A program made the translations under genes and the position numbers. 11,559 nt of DNA, taken from contig CANQKG010000030.1 in the NCBI GenBank assembly GCA_947624425.1, positions 1 through 11,559 of the forward strand. Direction: 5' to 3'. The stretch's first letter is position 1; each line of letters starts with the position of its first letter. Of the stretch, positions 5,610 to 11,559 are shown piece by piece. This DNA comes from an uncultured Clostridia bacterium. GTDB lineage: Bacteria > Bacillota > Clostridia > Oscillospirales > Ruminococcaceae. The notes beneath the pieces are model-generated. The model saw only the letters and a program-made list of their open reading frames with translations, searched no databases and had not been told where the DNA came from.

Positions 5610-6965
5610 ATGGCATTTGATCCGAACGGATATTTGAAAGAATTATGCGGATGCTATCAGGAAAGCGGTTCGTTTTCCCCTGAGACTTATCAAAAATACA
5701 AAGTGCTGCGCGGACTGCGGAACGAGGACGGCACCGGCGTTCCGGTCGGGCTTACCTCGATCTGTAACGTCCACGGCTATCTCATCAACGAGGGCGAGAA
5801 GGAGCCGATCGAGGGTGAGTTGAGCTATCGCGGCGTGGATATCCGCGATCTGGTGGCAGGCTGCGTGGCGGAGCGGCGGTTCGGCTTTGAGGAAACGGCC
5901 TATCTTCTTCTGTTCGGGCGGCTCCCCGATCAAAACGAATTGTCCCGTTTTCGGGAACTATTGGGCTACTATCGCGCCCTGCCTGATTTTTTCGTGGACA
6001 ACATGATGGTAAAGGCGCCGTCTGCCAATGTGATGAATAAAATGGCGCGTGCCATTTTGGCGCTTTATTCTTTTGATAAAGAGGATCCGGAGGATCAGTC
6101 GCTGGAGGCGGAGATCCGCAAGGCGGTACAGATGATCGCCCGCCTGCCGGTTATCATGGTGAGCGCCTATCAGGTCAAGCGGCGGTATTTTGACAATGAA
6201 AGCATGTTTTTCCACCCGATCCGTCCCGAGGAAAGCACGGCGGAGCATATCCTCTCCACTCTCCGTGCCGACCGGCAGTTCACTGAGGAGGAGGCAAGGC
6301 TGCTTGATATCTGCCTGATGCTCCATGCGGAGCATGGCGGCGGCAATAATTCCACCTTTGCCTGCCGGGTGCTGTCCTCGGTGGCGACCGATTCCTATTC
6401 CGCCTATGCCGCGGCAGTCGGCTCGCTCAAAGGGCGGCGGCACGGCGGCGCGAATATCAAGGTGGCCGAGATGATCACCGCGATCGAAGAGAATGTGAAG
6501 GACTGGTCGAATGAGGACGAGGTCGCCGCATTTTTGACAAAGCTTGTCCGAAAGGAAGCGGGCGACCGCACCGGGCTGATCTACGGTATGGGTCACGCGG
6601 TCTACACCAAATCCGATCCCCGCGCCGTGCTGCTCAAAGAAAATGCGTGGAAGCTGGCAGAGGGGACGGAGTACGAGCCGGTGTTCCGGCTGCTCCAGTC
6701 GGTCGAACGGCTGACGCCGCAGGTATTACAGCAGGAAAAGGGAGGAAGCAAAACGGTCTGTGCCAATGTGGATCTTTACTCCGGGCTGGTTTACCGGATG
6801 CTGGGCATTCCGCAGGATCTGCTGACGCCGCTGTTTGCCGTATCCCGTATGCCCGGTTGGTGCGCACATCGGATCGAGGAGCTGACCACCGGCGGGAAAA
6901 TCATCCGTCCGGCTTATAAATCGGTTGCCGCTCATACGGCCTATGTTCCGCTTGCAAAGCGGTAA
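5610..6965 (+). CDS. gltA: Citrate synthase (Si-type family, clostridial long form)
   Basis: This 451-residue enzyme condenses oxaloacetate and acetyl-CoA to citrate. The catalytic residues are in place: H278 in LKGRRHGGAN, H329 in GMGHAVYTKSDPRA and D388 in CANVDLYSGLVY, with LHAEHGGGNNSTF (239-251) for substrate binding and R413 in FAVSRMPGWCAH. It is longer than the ~370-430 residues of many bacterial forms because of an N-terminal extension of roughly 50 residues before the conserved IEGELSYRGVDI. In an anaerobe it would feed 2-oxoglutarate and glutamate synthesis. A 2-methylcitrate synthase cannot be excluded, but no prpB/prpD genes adjoin. AAAGGAG (5596-5602) lies 7 bases before the ATG, and the gene starts 1 base after tatD, so it is clearly co-transcribed. 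Confidence 0.93.
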   Translation: MAFDPNGYLKELCGCYQESGSFSPETYQKYKVLRGLRNEDGTGVPVGLTSICNVHGYLINEGEKEPIEGELSYRGVDIRDLVAGCVAERRFGFEETAYLLLFGRLPDQNELSRFRELLGYYRALPDFFVDNMMVKAPSANVMNKMARAILALYSFDKEDPEDQSLEAEIRKAVQMIARLPVIMVSAYQVKRRYFDNESMFFHPIRPEESTAEHILSTLRADRQFTEEEARLLDICLMLHAEHGGGNNSTFACRVLSSVATDSYSAYAAAVGSLKGRRHGGANIKVAEMITAIEENVKDWSNEDEVAAFLTKLVRKEAGDRTGLIYGMGHAVYTKSDPRAVLLKENAWKLAEGTEYEPVFRLLQSVERLTPQVLQQEKGGSKTVCANVDLYSGLVYRMLGIPQDLLTPLFAVSRMPGWCAHRIEELTTGGKIIRPAYKSVAAHTAYVPLAKR

Positions 6966-6989
6966 TTCTATCGGGAAAGAGGTATCATC

Positions 6990-8198
6990 ATGCAGCATTC
7001 ATCATCTTCTGCTTCGGAGCAGATGTCCGTCAAGGTAAATCAGTCGCAGCCGCTGTTTTTCACGGCGCTGACGGTTTTCTTCCTGGGATTTCTTGCGGCG
7101 GTTCCGCTGCGGGTCTATCTGCTGATGACCGCAGTGGACGCCGAAACGGGATTTTATATCTCGGGGGAGCTTCTTGTCACCGTTTTTCAGATTGTCATGC
7201 CGGTACTGGCGCTGCTGCTGTTTTTCCTGCCTTTCTTTCAGCGGCGGGTCAATCCGTTTGCCACATCGGGGAAAAGCGGCGCTCTGCCCGGTATCGGTTT
7301 GTTGACGGCGGGGCTTTTGATCACCTATTCTTCGGTGTTTGAACTGATCGGCGGCGCGATGCAGCCTTTCCCTCTGGTCTGTGACGGCTTGGGGGTACTG
7401 TCCGGGTTCTTGCTGATCGTCACGGGGCTCAGAATGTTTATGCGCGGCTTCTTTCAGAAAAGGTCGGGTCTTTATCTTCTGATAATACCGGTCTGGAGCT
7501 GCCTCCGTTTGCTGGAGGAATTTCTGAATTACCGCACCGTTTCCGGCATTTCGGAACGGGTGCTTGACATTGTCACCTCCTGCGGCGGCGCTTTGACTTT
7601 GTTTTTCCTGGTGGCGCTGCTCTGCGGCGCCAACAGCGCGGGCTTTCACCGGCTGCTGGTCTCTTCCGCTTCCATTACCGCACTGTTCGGCGCGGTGGCA
7701 AATTTGCCTCGGCTGCTTATTTATCTGCTTGGCACTTCGGATCTGCAGCAGGTGATCTCGGCGCCGCATATCATCAATATCGGACTTGCTTTCCTGTCTG
7801 TCCTTCTTTTGATCTGGTGCCTTACCGTTCCGGATCGGGAGCAGGTAACGGTTTACCGCCCGCAGGGGGATAACGGCGAGGTGACGCTTGATTACGGCGC
7901 GGCGGAGGAAGAAATTTTCCCCGAGGAGCCTGCCGCTCCTGCCGATGAGCCAAAACCTCCGGTCGCTCCGGAGCCTTCGGTCAATGTGGATTCCATTTTG
8001 CAGGAGATCTCGGCAGCGGCGCCGTCCGGCATCGAGCCGGAGAGTGAGCCGATGGCATGGGAAGCTCCCAAACCGTCCAAGCCCGCCGCTCCGCCCGAAC
8101 CGCAGGTGAATGCGAACGGCTATACCGTTTTGCCTACTTTGGCGGATCTGGATTCCGATGATAAAATCGACTGGGACTTGACAAAAAGAGATCAATGA
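6990..8198 (+). CDS. Unidentified multi-pass membrane protein with Pro/Glu-rich tail
   Basis: I do not recognise this 402-residue protein. Hydrophobic segments at about 22-46, 60-84, 98-120, 128-150, 160-176, 194-214, 222-248 and 260-280 suggest seven or eight membrane helices. Residues 281-402 form a hydrophilic tail rich in Pro, Glu and Ala (e.g. EEEIFPEEPAAPADEPKPP), probably disordered, ending in a less biased motif around NGYTVLPTLADLDSDDKIDWDL. The compositional break makes a fusion or linker-plus-docking-peptide arrangement plausible, with the tail cytoplasmic if the helix count is even. AAAGAGGT (6976-6983) lies 6 bases before the ATG. It follows citrate synthase by 24 bases with no terminator between, so it is likely the last gene of the metG run. 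Its stop overlaps the promoter of the FMN-riboswitch transcript. Function unknown. Confidence 0.85.
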   Translation: MQHSSSSASEQMSVKVNQSQPLFFTALTVFFLGFLAAVPLRVYLLMTAVDAETGFYISGELLVTVFQIVMPVLALLLFFLPFFQRRVNPFATSGKSGALPGIGLLTAGLLITYSSVFELIGGAMQPFPLVCDGLGVLSGFLLIVTGLRMFMRGFFQKRSGLYLLIIPVWSCLRLLEEFLNYRTVSGISERVLDIVTSCGGALTLFFLVALLCGANSAGFHRLLVSSASITALFGAVANLPRLLIYLLGTSDLQQVISAPHIINIGLAFLSVLLLIWCLTVPDREQVTVYRPQGDNGEVTLDYGAAEEEIFPEEPAAPADEPKPPVAPEPSVNVDSILQEISAAAPSGIEPESEPMAWEAPKPSKPAAPPEPQVNANGYTVLPTLADLDSDDKIDWDLTKRDQ

Positions 8199-8206
8199 GT
8201 TATCAT
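8178..8206 (+). promoter_or_regulatory. Promoter of the FMN riboswitch-ribU transcript
   Basis: A perfect TTGACA -35 (8178-8183) and TATCAT -10 (8201-8206) are separated by exactly 17 bases. The -35 is inside the last codons of the preceding membrane-protein gene. Transcription would begin near 8213, about 14 bases before the first pairing strand of the riboswitch. Confidence 0.8.
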
Positions 8207-8226
8207 AATATTGTCATTGATAAGAT

Positions 8227-8350
8227 CTGTTTCAGGGCGGAGTGAAATTCTCCACCGGCGGTGATGCGGCGTTGACCGCGAGTCCGCGAGCCATACGGCT
8301 GATCCGGTGTGAATCCGGAACCGACGGTATAGTCCGGATGGAAGAAGCAG
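8227..8350 (+). ncRNA. FMN riboswitch (RFN element)
   Basis: The element shows the RFN consensus in order. P1 is CTGTTTC (8227-8233) with GAAGCAG (8344-8350). Then come AGGGCGGAGTGAAATTCTCC (with the GGAG/CTCC P2 hairpin), ACCGGCGGTGATG, CGCGAGCC, hairpin AGCC/GGCT (8289-8292, 8297-8300), GATCCGGTGTGAATCCGGAA (P5) and CCGACGGTATAGTCCGGATGG. It binds FMN, and in Firmicutes commonly controls riboflavin synthesis or ribU transport genes by transcription attenuation. It precedes an intrinsic terminator and ribU, giving feedback repression of riboflavin uptake when FMN is abundant. Confidence 0.97.
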
Positions 8351-8387
8351 CAAAATGCCGAATCTTATGACCGCCCGCAGATTTTGC
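8350..8387 (+). promoter_or_regulatory. Putative antiterminator stem of the FMN riboswitch
   Basis: GCAAAAT (8350-8356), immediately after the P1 strand, is exactly complementary to ATTTTGC (8381-8387), which overlaps the loop and 3' arm of the terminator. The two structures are mutually exclusive, and the first strand begins at the last base of P1. FMN-stabilised P1 could therefore favour the terminator. Seven pairs is short, so the antiterminator may involve additional pairing not spotted. Confidence 0.55.
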
Positions 8388-8398
8388 GGGCGGTTTTT
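8370..8398 (+). terminator. Riboswitch-controlled intrinsic terminator
   Basis: ACCGCCCGCA (8370-8379) pairs perfectly with TGCGGGCGGT (8385-8394) around a 5-base loop, followed by a T-run (8394-8398). It lies between the FMN aptamer and the ribU ribosome binding site, as expected for attenuation. Confidence 0.93.
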
Positions 8399-8433
8399 CT
8401 TTCCTGCGGATTTTAGAAAATGGCAAAAATTTT

Positions 8434-8440
8434 GGAGGTG
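8434..8440 (+). promoter_or_regulatory. ribU: Ribosome binding site fixing the GTG start of ribU
   Basis: GGAGGTG is followed 6 bases later by GTG (8447). The in-frame ATG at 8420 is upstream of this site, so the longer reading is not the likely protein. Confidence 0.85.
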
Positions 8441-8446
8441 TTTTTT

Positions 8447-9055
8447 GTGAACAGTCAAAAATCCGCAAATCGTCCGCCCATGATCCGTGTGCTGGTCGTG
8501 ACCGCCATGATGTCGGCAGTTGCAACGGTGCTGATGTTTTTGGAGTTCCCGGTGCCGCTGGTACCGAGCTTTATCAAAATGGATCTGTCCGAGCTGCCCG
8601 CTCTGCTCACCGCATTTCTGTTCGGACCGCTGCCGGGCGTTGCCGTCTGCCTTGTGAAAAATCTTATCAATCTTTTCACCACCTATTCGGGTGGGGTAGG
8701 GGAGCTTGCCAATTTCCTGCTTGGCGTATGTTTCGTGCTGCCCGCAGGCTGGATCTACCGCGTCCGGCAGTCCCGCGGCGGCGCACTGCTGGGTGCGCTG
8801 GCAGGCGCGGCGGCGATGGCTCTCATCAGCGTGCCGATCAACTATTTTGTGGTCTATCCCGCTTATACCCTCATCATGCCGATGGAGGCGATCCTCGGTA
8901 TGTATCAGGCGATCAATCCTCACGCCGATACCCTGCTCAAATGCCTTGTGATGTTCAATATGCCCTTTACCCTTGTCAAGGCGCTCATCAGCGTGGCGGT
9001 CACCTTTTTGATTTATAAGCCGATCTCTCCTATTTTGAAAGGAAAACGGGTATAA
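8447..9055 (+). CDS. ribU: RibU, riboflavin-binding S component of an ECF transporter
   Basis: This 202-residue integral membrane protein (about six helices) is the substrate-capture subunit that, with the shared EcfA/EcfA'/EcfT module encoded elsewhere, imports riboflavin. RibU hallmarks are visible: FLEFPVPLVPSFIKMDLSELPALLTAFLFGP near the N-terminus, KNLINLFTTYSGGVGELANFLLG in the middle, and a C-terminal segment ending in LIYKPISPILKG. An arginine-bearing N-terminus (PPMIRVLVVTAMMSA) begins helix 1. The FMN riboswitch directly upstream agrees independently with riboflavin transport. The GTG start at 8447 is chosen because of its GGAGGTG site. A strong terminator follows 5 bases after the stop, so the gene is a one-gene transcription unit. 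Confidence 0.95.
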   Translation: MNSQKSANRPPMIRVLVVTAMMSAVATVLMFLEFPVPLVPSFIKMDLSELPALLTAFLFGPLPGVAVCLVKNLINLFTTYSGGVGELANFLLGVCFVLPAGWIYRVRQSRGGALLGALAGAAAMALISVPINYFVVYPAYTLIMPMEAILGMYQAINPHADTLLKCLVMFNMPFTLVKALISVAVTFLIYKPISPILKGKRV

Positions 9056-9060
9056 CCGGT

Positions 9061-9100
9061 TCCGCCTTCCGATCCCAAAAGAATCGGAAGGCGGATTTTT
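9061..9100 (+). terminator. ribU: Intrinsic terminator after ribU
   Basis: TCCGCCTTCCGAT (9061-9073) pairs perfectly over 13 bases with 9083-9095, with a 9-base loop, followed by TTTTT (9096-9100). It ends ribU transcription and sits directly against the next promoter. Confidence 0.93.
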
Positions 9101-9101
9101 C

Positions 9102-9130
9102 TTGTCAGCAGCGTAAAAATATGGTATACT
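9102..9130 (+). promoter_or_regulatory. Strong promoter of the lipoprotein gene
   Basis: TTGTCA (9102-9107) and TATACT (9125-9130) are each one base from consensus and 17 bases apart, with a TG dinucleotide (9122-9123) extending the -10. It begins one base past the T-tract of the ribU terminator. Transcription would start near 9137, giving a leader of about 40 bases. Confidence 0.8.
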
Positions 9131-9175
9131 GTTACCCATACCGGTGTTGTATGACTGCTAAGGGGTTGAAAAACC

Positions 9176-10303
9176 ATGCTTTCTCGTAAACGGGCACGAA
9201 TCTGTTTCACTGCGATTTTTGCCGCGGTCTTTGTTTTTACGACGTCATGCAGCAATGTTTCCCACCCTGCTTCCTATCGGGAAATCGGGTGTCCTGCCGG
9301 TACGGTTTATTCTGCGGAAAGAGCCAGATGCGCGTGGGATATGACCATATTTGACAATAGGCTGTATGTCGGGTCGGGGGATTATGACAGGAATGTCGGT
9401 TCTGTTGCGGTTTTGTCCTGCGCGCTGGATGATATTGGAAACTGGCAGCAGGAGGAATCTCTTCCGGATGAGGAGATCAATCGTTTTCTTCTGTTGGACG
9501 GAACACTGACGATACCCGGTACCGATCCGGTCGGTGAGCCGGACACAGGCACTTATTATCAGCTTGTGGATTCCGAGTGGGTGACCAAATCGGGGATTTT
9601 GGACGGGCAGCACAATTTTGATCTGATCCGGTATGACGGTATGCTCTTTGCGGGGATCGGCGCAGATCGCGGAAAAACATCGGTTATTTGCTCAAAGGAC
9701 GGAGAACATTTTGAGCGGCTGCCGATGGTAAAAGACGGCAATCCGATTTCCACAGCAGACGGAGAATGTATCCGCACGCATGATTTTTTTCTTCAAAATG
9801 ACACACTCTATGCAACGCTGTGGTATGAGAATCTTGTGACAGACAAGCTGACCTTTGATTTGTACCGGTATGAGAATGGGGCGTTTGTGTTTCACAGCGA
9901 TTGGCTCAGCCAGATCGGCGCAAAGGAGTTGTGGAACGTGCCGGTCGGTGCGAAAGTGAATTTTGCGGACAAAGTCTTTTTTACGACCGGATACCTGTTT
10001 AGCACCTCCGATATGAGTGAATTGACGCCCATTGTTTTCCCGAAGGAAGCCGTGGTTTATGATCTGCTGGTGGATGACAACACGCTGTATGTGCTGACCG
10101 CGACGGAAACGGAAGAGGGGTATCAGACGGTAATCTATCAGAATACCACGGGAGAGCCGGACGAATTTCGGGAACTGATATACTTTGACTATGAACTGCC
10201 GCCGATGTCGTTTGCCTGTACTGCGGAGCACTTTTATATCGGGACAGGCGATTTTCAAAATGCAAATGAGAAAAACGGTACAATACTGGAAGTAGAAAGG
10301 TAA
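9176..10303 (+). CDS. Probable lipoprotein with propeller-like repeats, function unknown
   Basis: I do not recognise a named family for this 375-residue protein. It starts with a basic MLSRKRAR, a hydrophobic stretch (about 9-22) and TTSC with C25 as probable lipidated cysteine; the -3 position is Thr rather than the usual Leu, so the lipobox is weak. The rest is soluble and shows recurring strand motifs: MTIFDNRLYVGSGDYD (56-71), DLIRYDGMLFAGIGAD (149-164), FFLQNDTLYATLWYEN (204-219), NFADKVFFTTGY (262-273), LLVDDNTLYVLTATET (297-312) and FACTAEHFYIGTGDF (346-360). The pattern (x-DNxLYVG-x) resembles beta-propeller blades. A surface-exposed propeller lipoprotein is inferred. AGGGG (9161-9165) lies 10 bases before the ATG; a small GGTT-GAAA-AACC hairpin (9164-9175) sits between. 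The DNA is less GC-rich than the flanks (45% in 9181-9240 against 68% in 6361-6420). The membrane-protein gene follows by 6 bases. Confidence 0.82.
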   Translation: MLSRKRARICFTAIFAAVFVFTTSCSNVSHPASYREIGCPAGTVYSAERARCAWDMTIFDNRLYVGSGDYDRNVGSVAVLSCALDDIGNWQQEESLPDEEINRFLLLDGTLTIPGTDPVGEPDTGTYYQLVDSEWVTKSGILDGQHNFDLIRYDGMLFAGIGADRGKTSVICSKDGEHFERLPMVKDGNPISTADGECIRTHDFFLQNDTLYATLWYENLVTDKLTFDLYRYENGAFVFHSDWLSQIGAKELWNVPVGAKVNFADKVFFTTGYLFSTSDMSELTPIVFPKEAVVYDLLVDDNTLYVLTATETEEGYQTVIYQNTTGEPDEFRELIYFDYELPPMSFACTAEHFYIGTGDFQNANEKNGTILEVER

Positions 10304-10309
10304 CCGGAC

Positions 10310-10819
10310 ATGTTGAGGCAATATTTCAGAAGCGTGGGCTACGGCTTACTATATTTTCTCATGATCCTTGTGATTGCTCCGCTTTTCGGAATCGTCACAA
10401 TATCCCTGGCAAATGCGGTGGGCGGCGAGACGACCCCGATGGGTATGGCTTTTGTTTTGGGCATACCGGTATTGGCAGCCTGGTATTTGGCATACCGAAA
10501 CCGGCTTGAGAAAGAAGCCATAGCATATCGTTATTTTCACACACGCCGGGAGAACACATGGGTGTGGATTCTTAAAATGCCGGAGTGGCGTATCGAGCTG
10601 TTTGCCTGTTTGACGCTCATTCTGCCCGTGGCAATCAATATAGCATTCATAGGGCATGACAGCCCGCTGGGAGAAAAAATTTTTTCCATCTTTTTTATAC
10701 TGATACTGGCAGGCATTCTTTTTGCTGTGATGAATACGCTGTGCTGGGTATTGGTGTGTTGGAAATGGAAACGAATGGAGCATAAAGTAAAACAAAAGAA
10801 CAAAACGCCGGCAGAGTAA
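10310..10819 (+). CDS. Unidentified small membrane protein (about four helices)
   Basis: I do not recognise this 169-residue protein. Hydrophobic segments at about 9-33, 44-62, 95-114 and 123-150 predict four membrane helices. The connecting segment (63-94, RNRLEKEAIAYRYFHTRRENTW) and the C-terminal tail (KWKRMEHKVKQKNKT) are strongly basic, so both likely face the cytoplasm. No catalytic motif is seen. The ATG lies 6 bases after the lipoprotein stop and has GAAAGG (10295-10300) 9 bases upstream, so the two genes form an operon. A partnership, such as an exported sensor or binding protein with a membrane anchor, is possible but unproven. Its base composition is markedly low (35% GC in 10681-10740), fitting a transferred or lineage-specific pair. 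No terminator was found after it. Confidence 0.78.
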   Translation: MLRQYFRSVGYGLLYFLMILVIAPLFGIVTISLANAVGGETTPMGMAFVLGIPVLAAWYLAYRNRLEKEAIAYRYFHTRRENTWVWILKMPEWRIELFACLTLILPVAINIAFIGHDSPLGEKIFSIFFILILAGILFAVMNTLCWVLVCWKWKRMEHKVKQKNKTPAE

Positions 10820-10837
10820 GACAATTAGGTGTCATCA

Positions 10838-10897
10838 ATGCCTATGGTTTATAAGGAAAGTATGAAAGGACGGATCAGTTTTGAAAGACAGTTATGA
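10838..10897 (+). CDS. Possible 19-residue leader ORF overlapping the purB start
   Basis: ATG at 10838 opens MPMVYKESMKGRISFERQL, ending in TGA at 10895-10897, which overlaps the first 17 bases of purB in another frame. An AGGTG (10827-10831) stands 6 bases upstream. In-frame ATGs at 10844 and 10862 are alternatives. Translation could couple to purB initiation, but an ORF this short can arise by chance. Confidence 0.25.
   Translation: MPMVYKESMKGRISFERQL
10865..10870 (+). promoter_or_regulatory. purB: Ribosome binding site for the TTG start of purB
   Basis: AAAGGA lies 10 bases before TTG (10881). An in-frame stop at 10863-10865 excludes any start further upstream, and the next in-frame ATG is more than 45 bases downstream and would remove conserved residues. 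Confidence 0.65.
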
Positions 10898-11559
10898 AAG
10901 CCCCTTTTCCACGCGGTACGCCGACAAGGAGATGCAGTATCTCTTTTCGCCGGATAAGAAATTTTCCACCTTCCGCCGGCTTTGGCTTGCGTTGGCACGC
11001 GCCGAAAAAAAGCTAGGCCTGCCGATCACCGAAGAACAGCTCGCCGAGCTGGCGGCGCATCTGGACGATATCAACTACGATGTTGCCGAGGCGCGGGAAA
11101 AGGAAGTGCGGCATGATGTGATGGCGCACGTCTATGCTTTCGGTGTGCAGTGCCCTTCCGCTAAGGGGATCATTCATTGGGGCGCCACCTCCTGCTATGT
11201 CGGGGACAATACCGACGTCATCATCATGCGCGACGCATTGCAGCTGGTGCGCCGGAAGCTTATCAATGTACTGGACAAGCTGGCAGGCTTTGCCGAGAAA
11301 TATAAGGCGATGCCGGCGCTTGCCTATACCCACCTTCAGCCCGCACAGCCCACCACGGTCGGCAAACGCGCCACCCTCTGGATGAATGAGCTGCTGATGG
11401 ATCTGGAGGAGGTGGAGTACCGGATCGGCAAATTGCAGCTGCTTGGCTCCAAAGGCACTACCGGCACCCAGGCGAGCTTTATGGAACTGTTCGACGGCGA
11501 TACCGAAAAGGTCAAGGAATGCGAGCGGCTGATTGCCGAGGAAATGGGCTTTTCCTCGG
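10881..11559 (+). CDS. purB: Adenylosuccinate lyase, N-terminal part (runs off the window)
   Basis: The frame is open from TTG 10881 to the edge, giving 226 residues of a protein usually about 470 long. Adenylosuccinate lyase belongs to the fumarase/aspartase superfamily. It acts twice in purine synthesis, splitting SAICAR to AICAR and adenylosuccinate to AMP, each with release of fumarate. The N-terminus YESPFSTRYADKEMQYLFS and FRRLWLALARAEKKLGL are typical of this PurB subgroup. VRHDVMAHVYAFG and the HWGATSCYVGDNTD motif (substrate binding, catalytic His region) follow, then THLQPAQPTTVGKRATLW and LLGSKGTTGTQASF. The SSAMPYKRNP-type signature lies outside. Start choice rests on the AAAGGA at 10865 and the upstream stop. 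No convincing promoter was found between 10820 and 10880, so read-through from the preceding pair is possible. Confidence 0.95.
   Translation, partial: MKDSYESPFSTRYADKEMQYLFSPDKKFSTFRRLWLALARAEKKLGLPITEEQLAELAAHLDDINYDVAEAREKEVRHDVMAHVYAFGVQCPSAKGIIHWGATSCYVGDNTDVIIMRDALQLVRRKLINVLDKLAGFAEKYKAMPALAYTHLQPAQPTTVGKRATLWMNELLMDLEEVEYRIGKLQLLGSKGTTGTQASFMELFDGDTEKVKECERLIAEEMGFSS

Noticed and set aside
7002..8195. Minus-strand ORF of 397 codons opposite the membrane protein
   Set aside because: The product is extremely Arg/Gln-rich with no domain, as expected of antisense to hydrophobic codons. The plus-strand gene has a clear ribosome binding site and plausible helices.
8420..8446. ATG at 8420 as ribU start
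   Set aside because: The only good ribosome binding site (8434-8440) is downstream of it and correctly spaced for the GTG at 8447.
8192..9139. Minus-strand ORF of 315 codons
   Set aside because: It runs through the FMN riboswitch, terminator and ribU on the opposite strand. No motif or ribosome binding site supports it.
10820..10837. Terminator after the four-helix membrane protein
   Set aside because: Only a 4-bp GACA/TGTC pairing without a T-tract is present, too weak to call.

Overview
The window looks like about 11.6 kb of chromosome from a GC-rich member of the Clostridia (Firmicutes), probably Oscillospiraceae/Ruminococcaceae. This is inferred from strong GGAGG-type ribosome binding sites, frequent TTG/GTG starts, a clostridial methionyl-tRNA synthetase with a four-cysteine knuckle, an FMN riboswitch in front of the ECF riboflavin transporter gene ribU, and a long-form clostridial citrate synthase. 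No IS element, CRISPR array, tRNA or rRNA was seen.

Layout. (1) 1-399 is the 3' end of typA/bipA on the plus strand. (2) 400-685 has no convincing protein gene. It holds a perfect TATAAT, several nested inverted repeats that could form a pseudoknot, and two back-to-back perfect hairpins, the second ending in a T-tract. It could be a small RNA gene ending in a terminator. (3) 686-2711 on the minus strand is a two-gene operon, a sugar nucleotidyltransferase followed 1 nt later by a NahK-like sugar kinase; it is plausibly a sugar-to-NDP-sugar salvage module. (4) A short divergent promoter region separates it from the plus-strand run metG, tatD, citrate synthase and an unidentified multi-pass membrane protein (2910-8198). 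(5) A consensus promoter overlapping the end of that last gene starts an FMN riboswitch leader with an intrinsic terminator and a visible antiterminator, followed by ribU (8447-9055) and a strong terminator. (6) A strong promoter abutting that terminator drives a pair of unidentified genes, a probable propeller-fold lipoprotein and a four-helix membrane protein (9176-10819). This stretch is visibly lower in GC than its flanks. (7) purB (from 10881, TTG start) runs off the right edge; a possible 19-codon leader ORF overlaps its start.

Most genes are core metabolism: translation (typA, metG), a TatD nuclease, TCA entry, riboflavin uptake and purine synthesis. The parts least explained by known families are the structured intergenic region at 400-685, the membrane protein with a proline/glutamate-rich tail at 6990-8198, and the lower-GC lipoprotein/membrane-protein pair at 9176-10819. 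No clearly new multi-gene system is demonstrated by the sequence alone.
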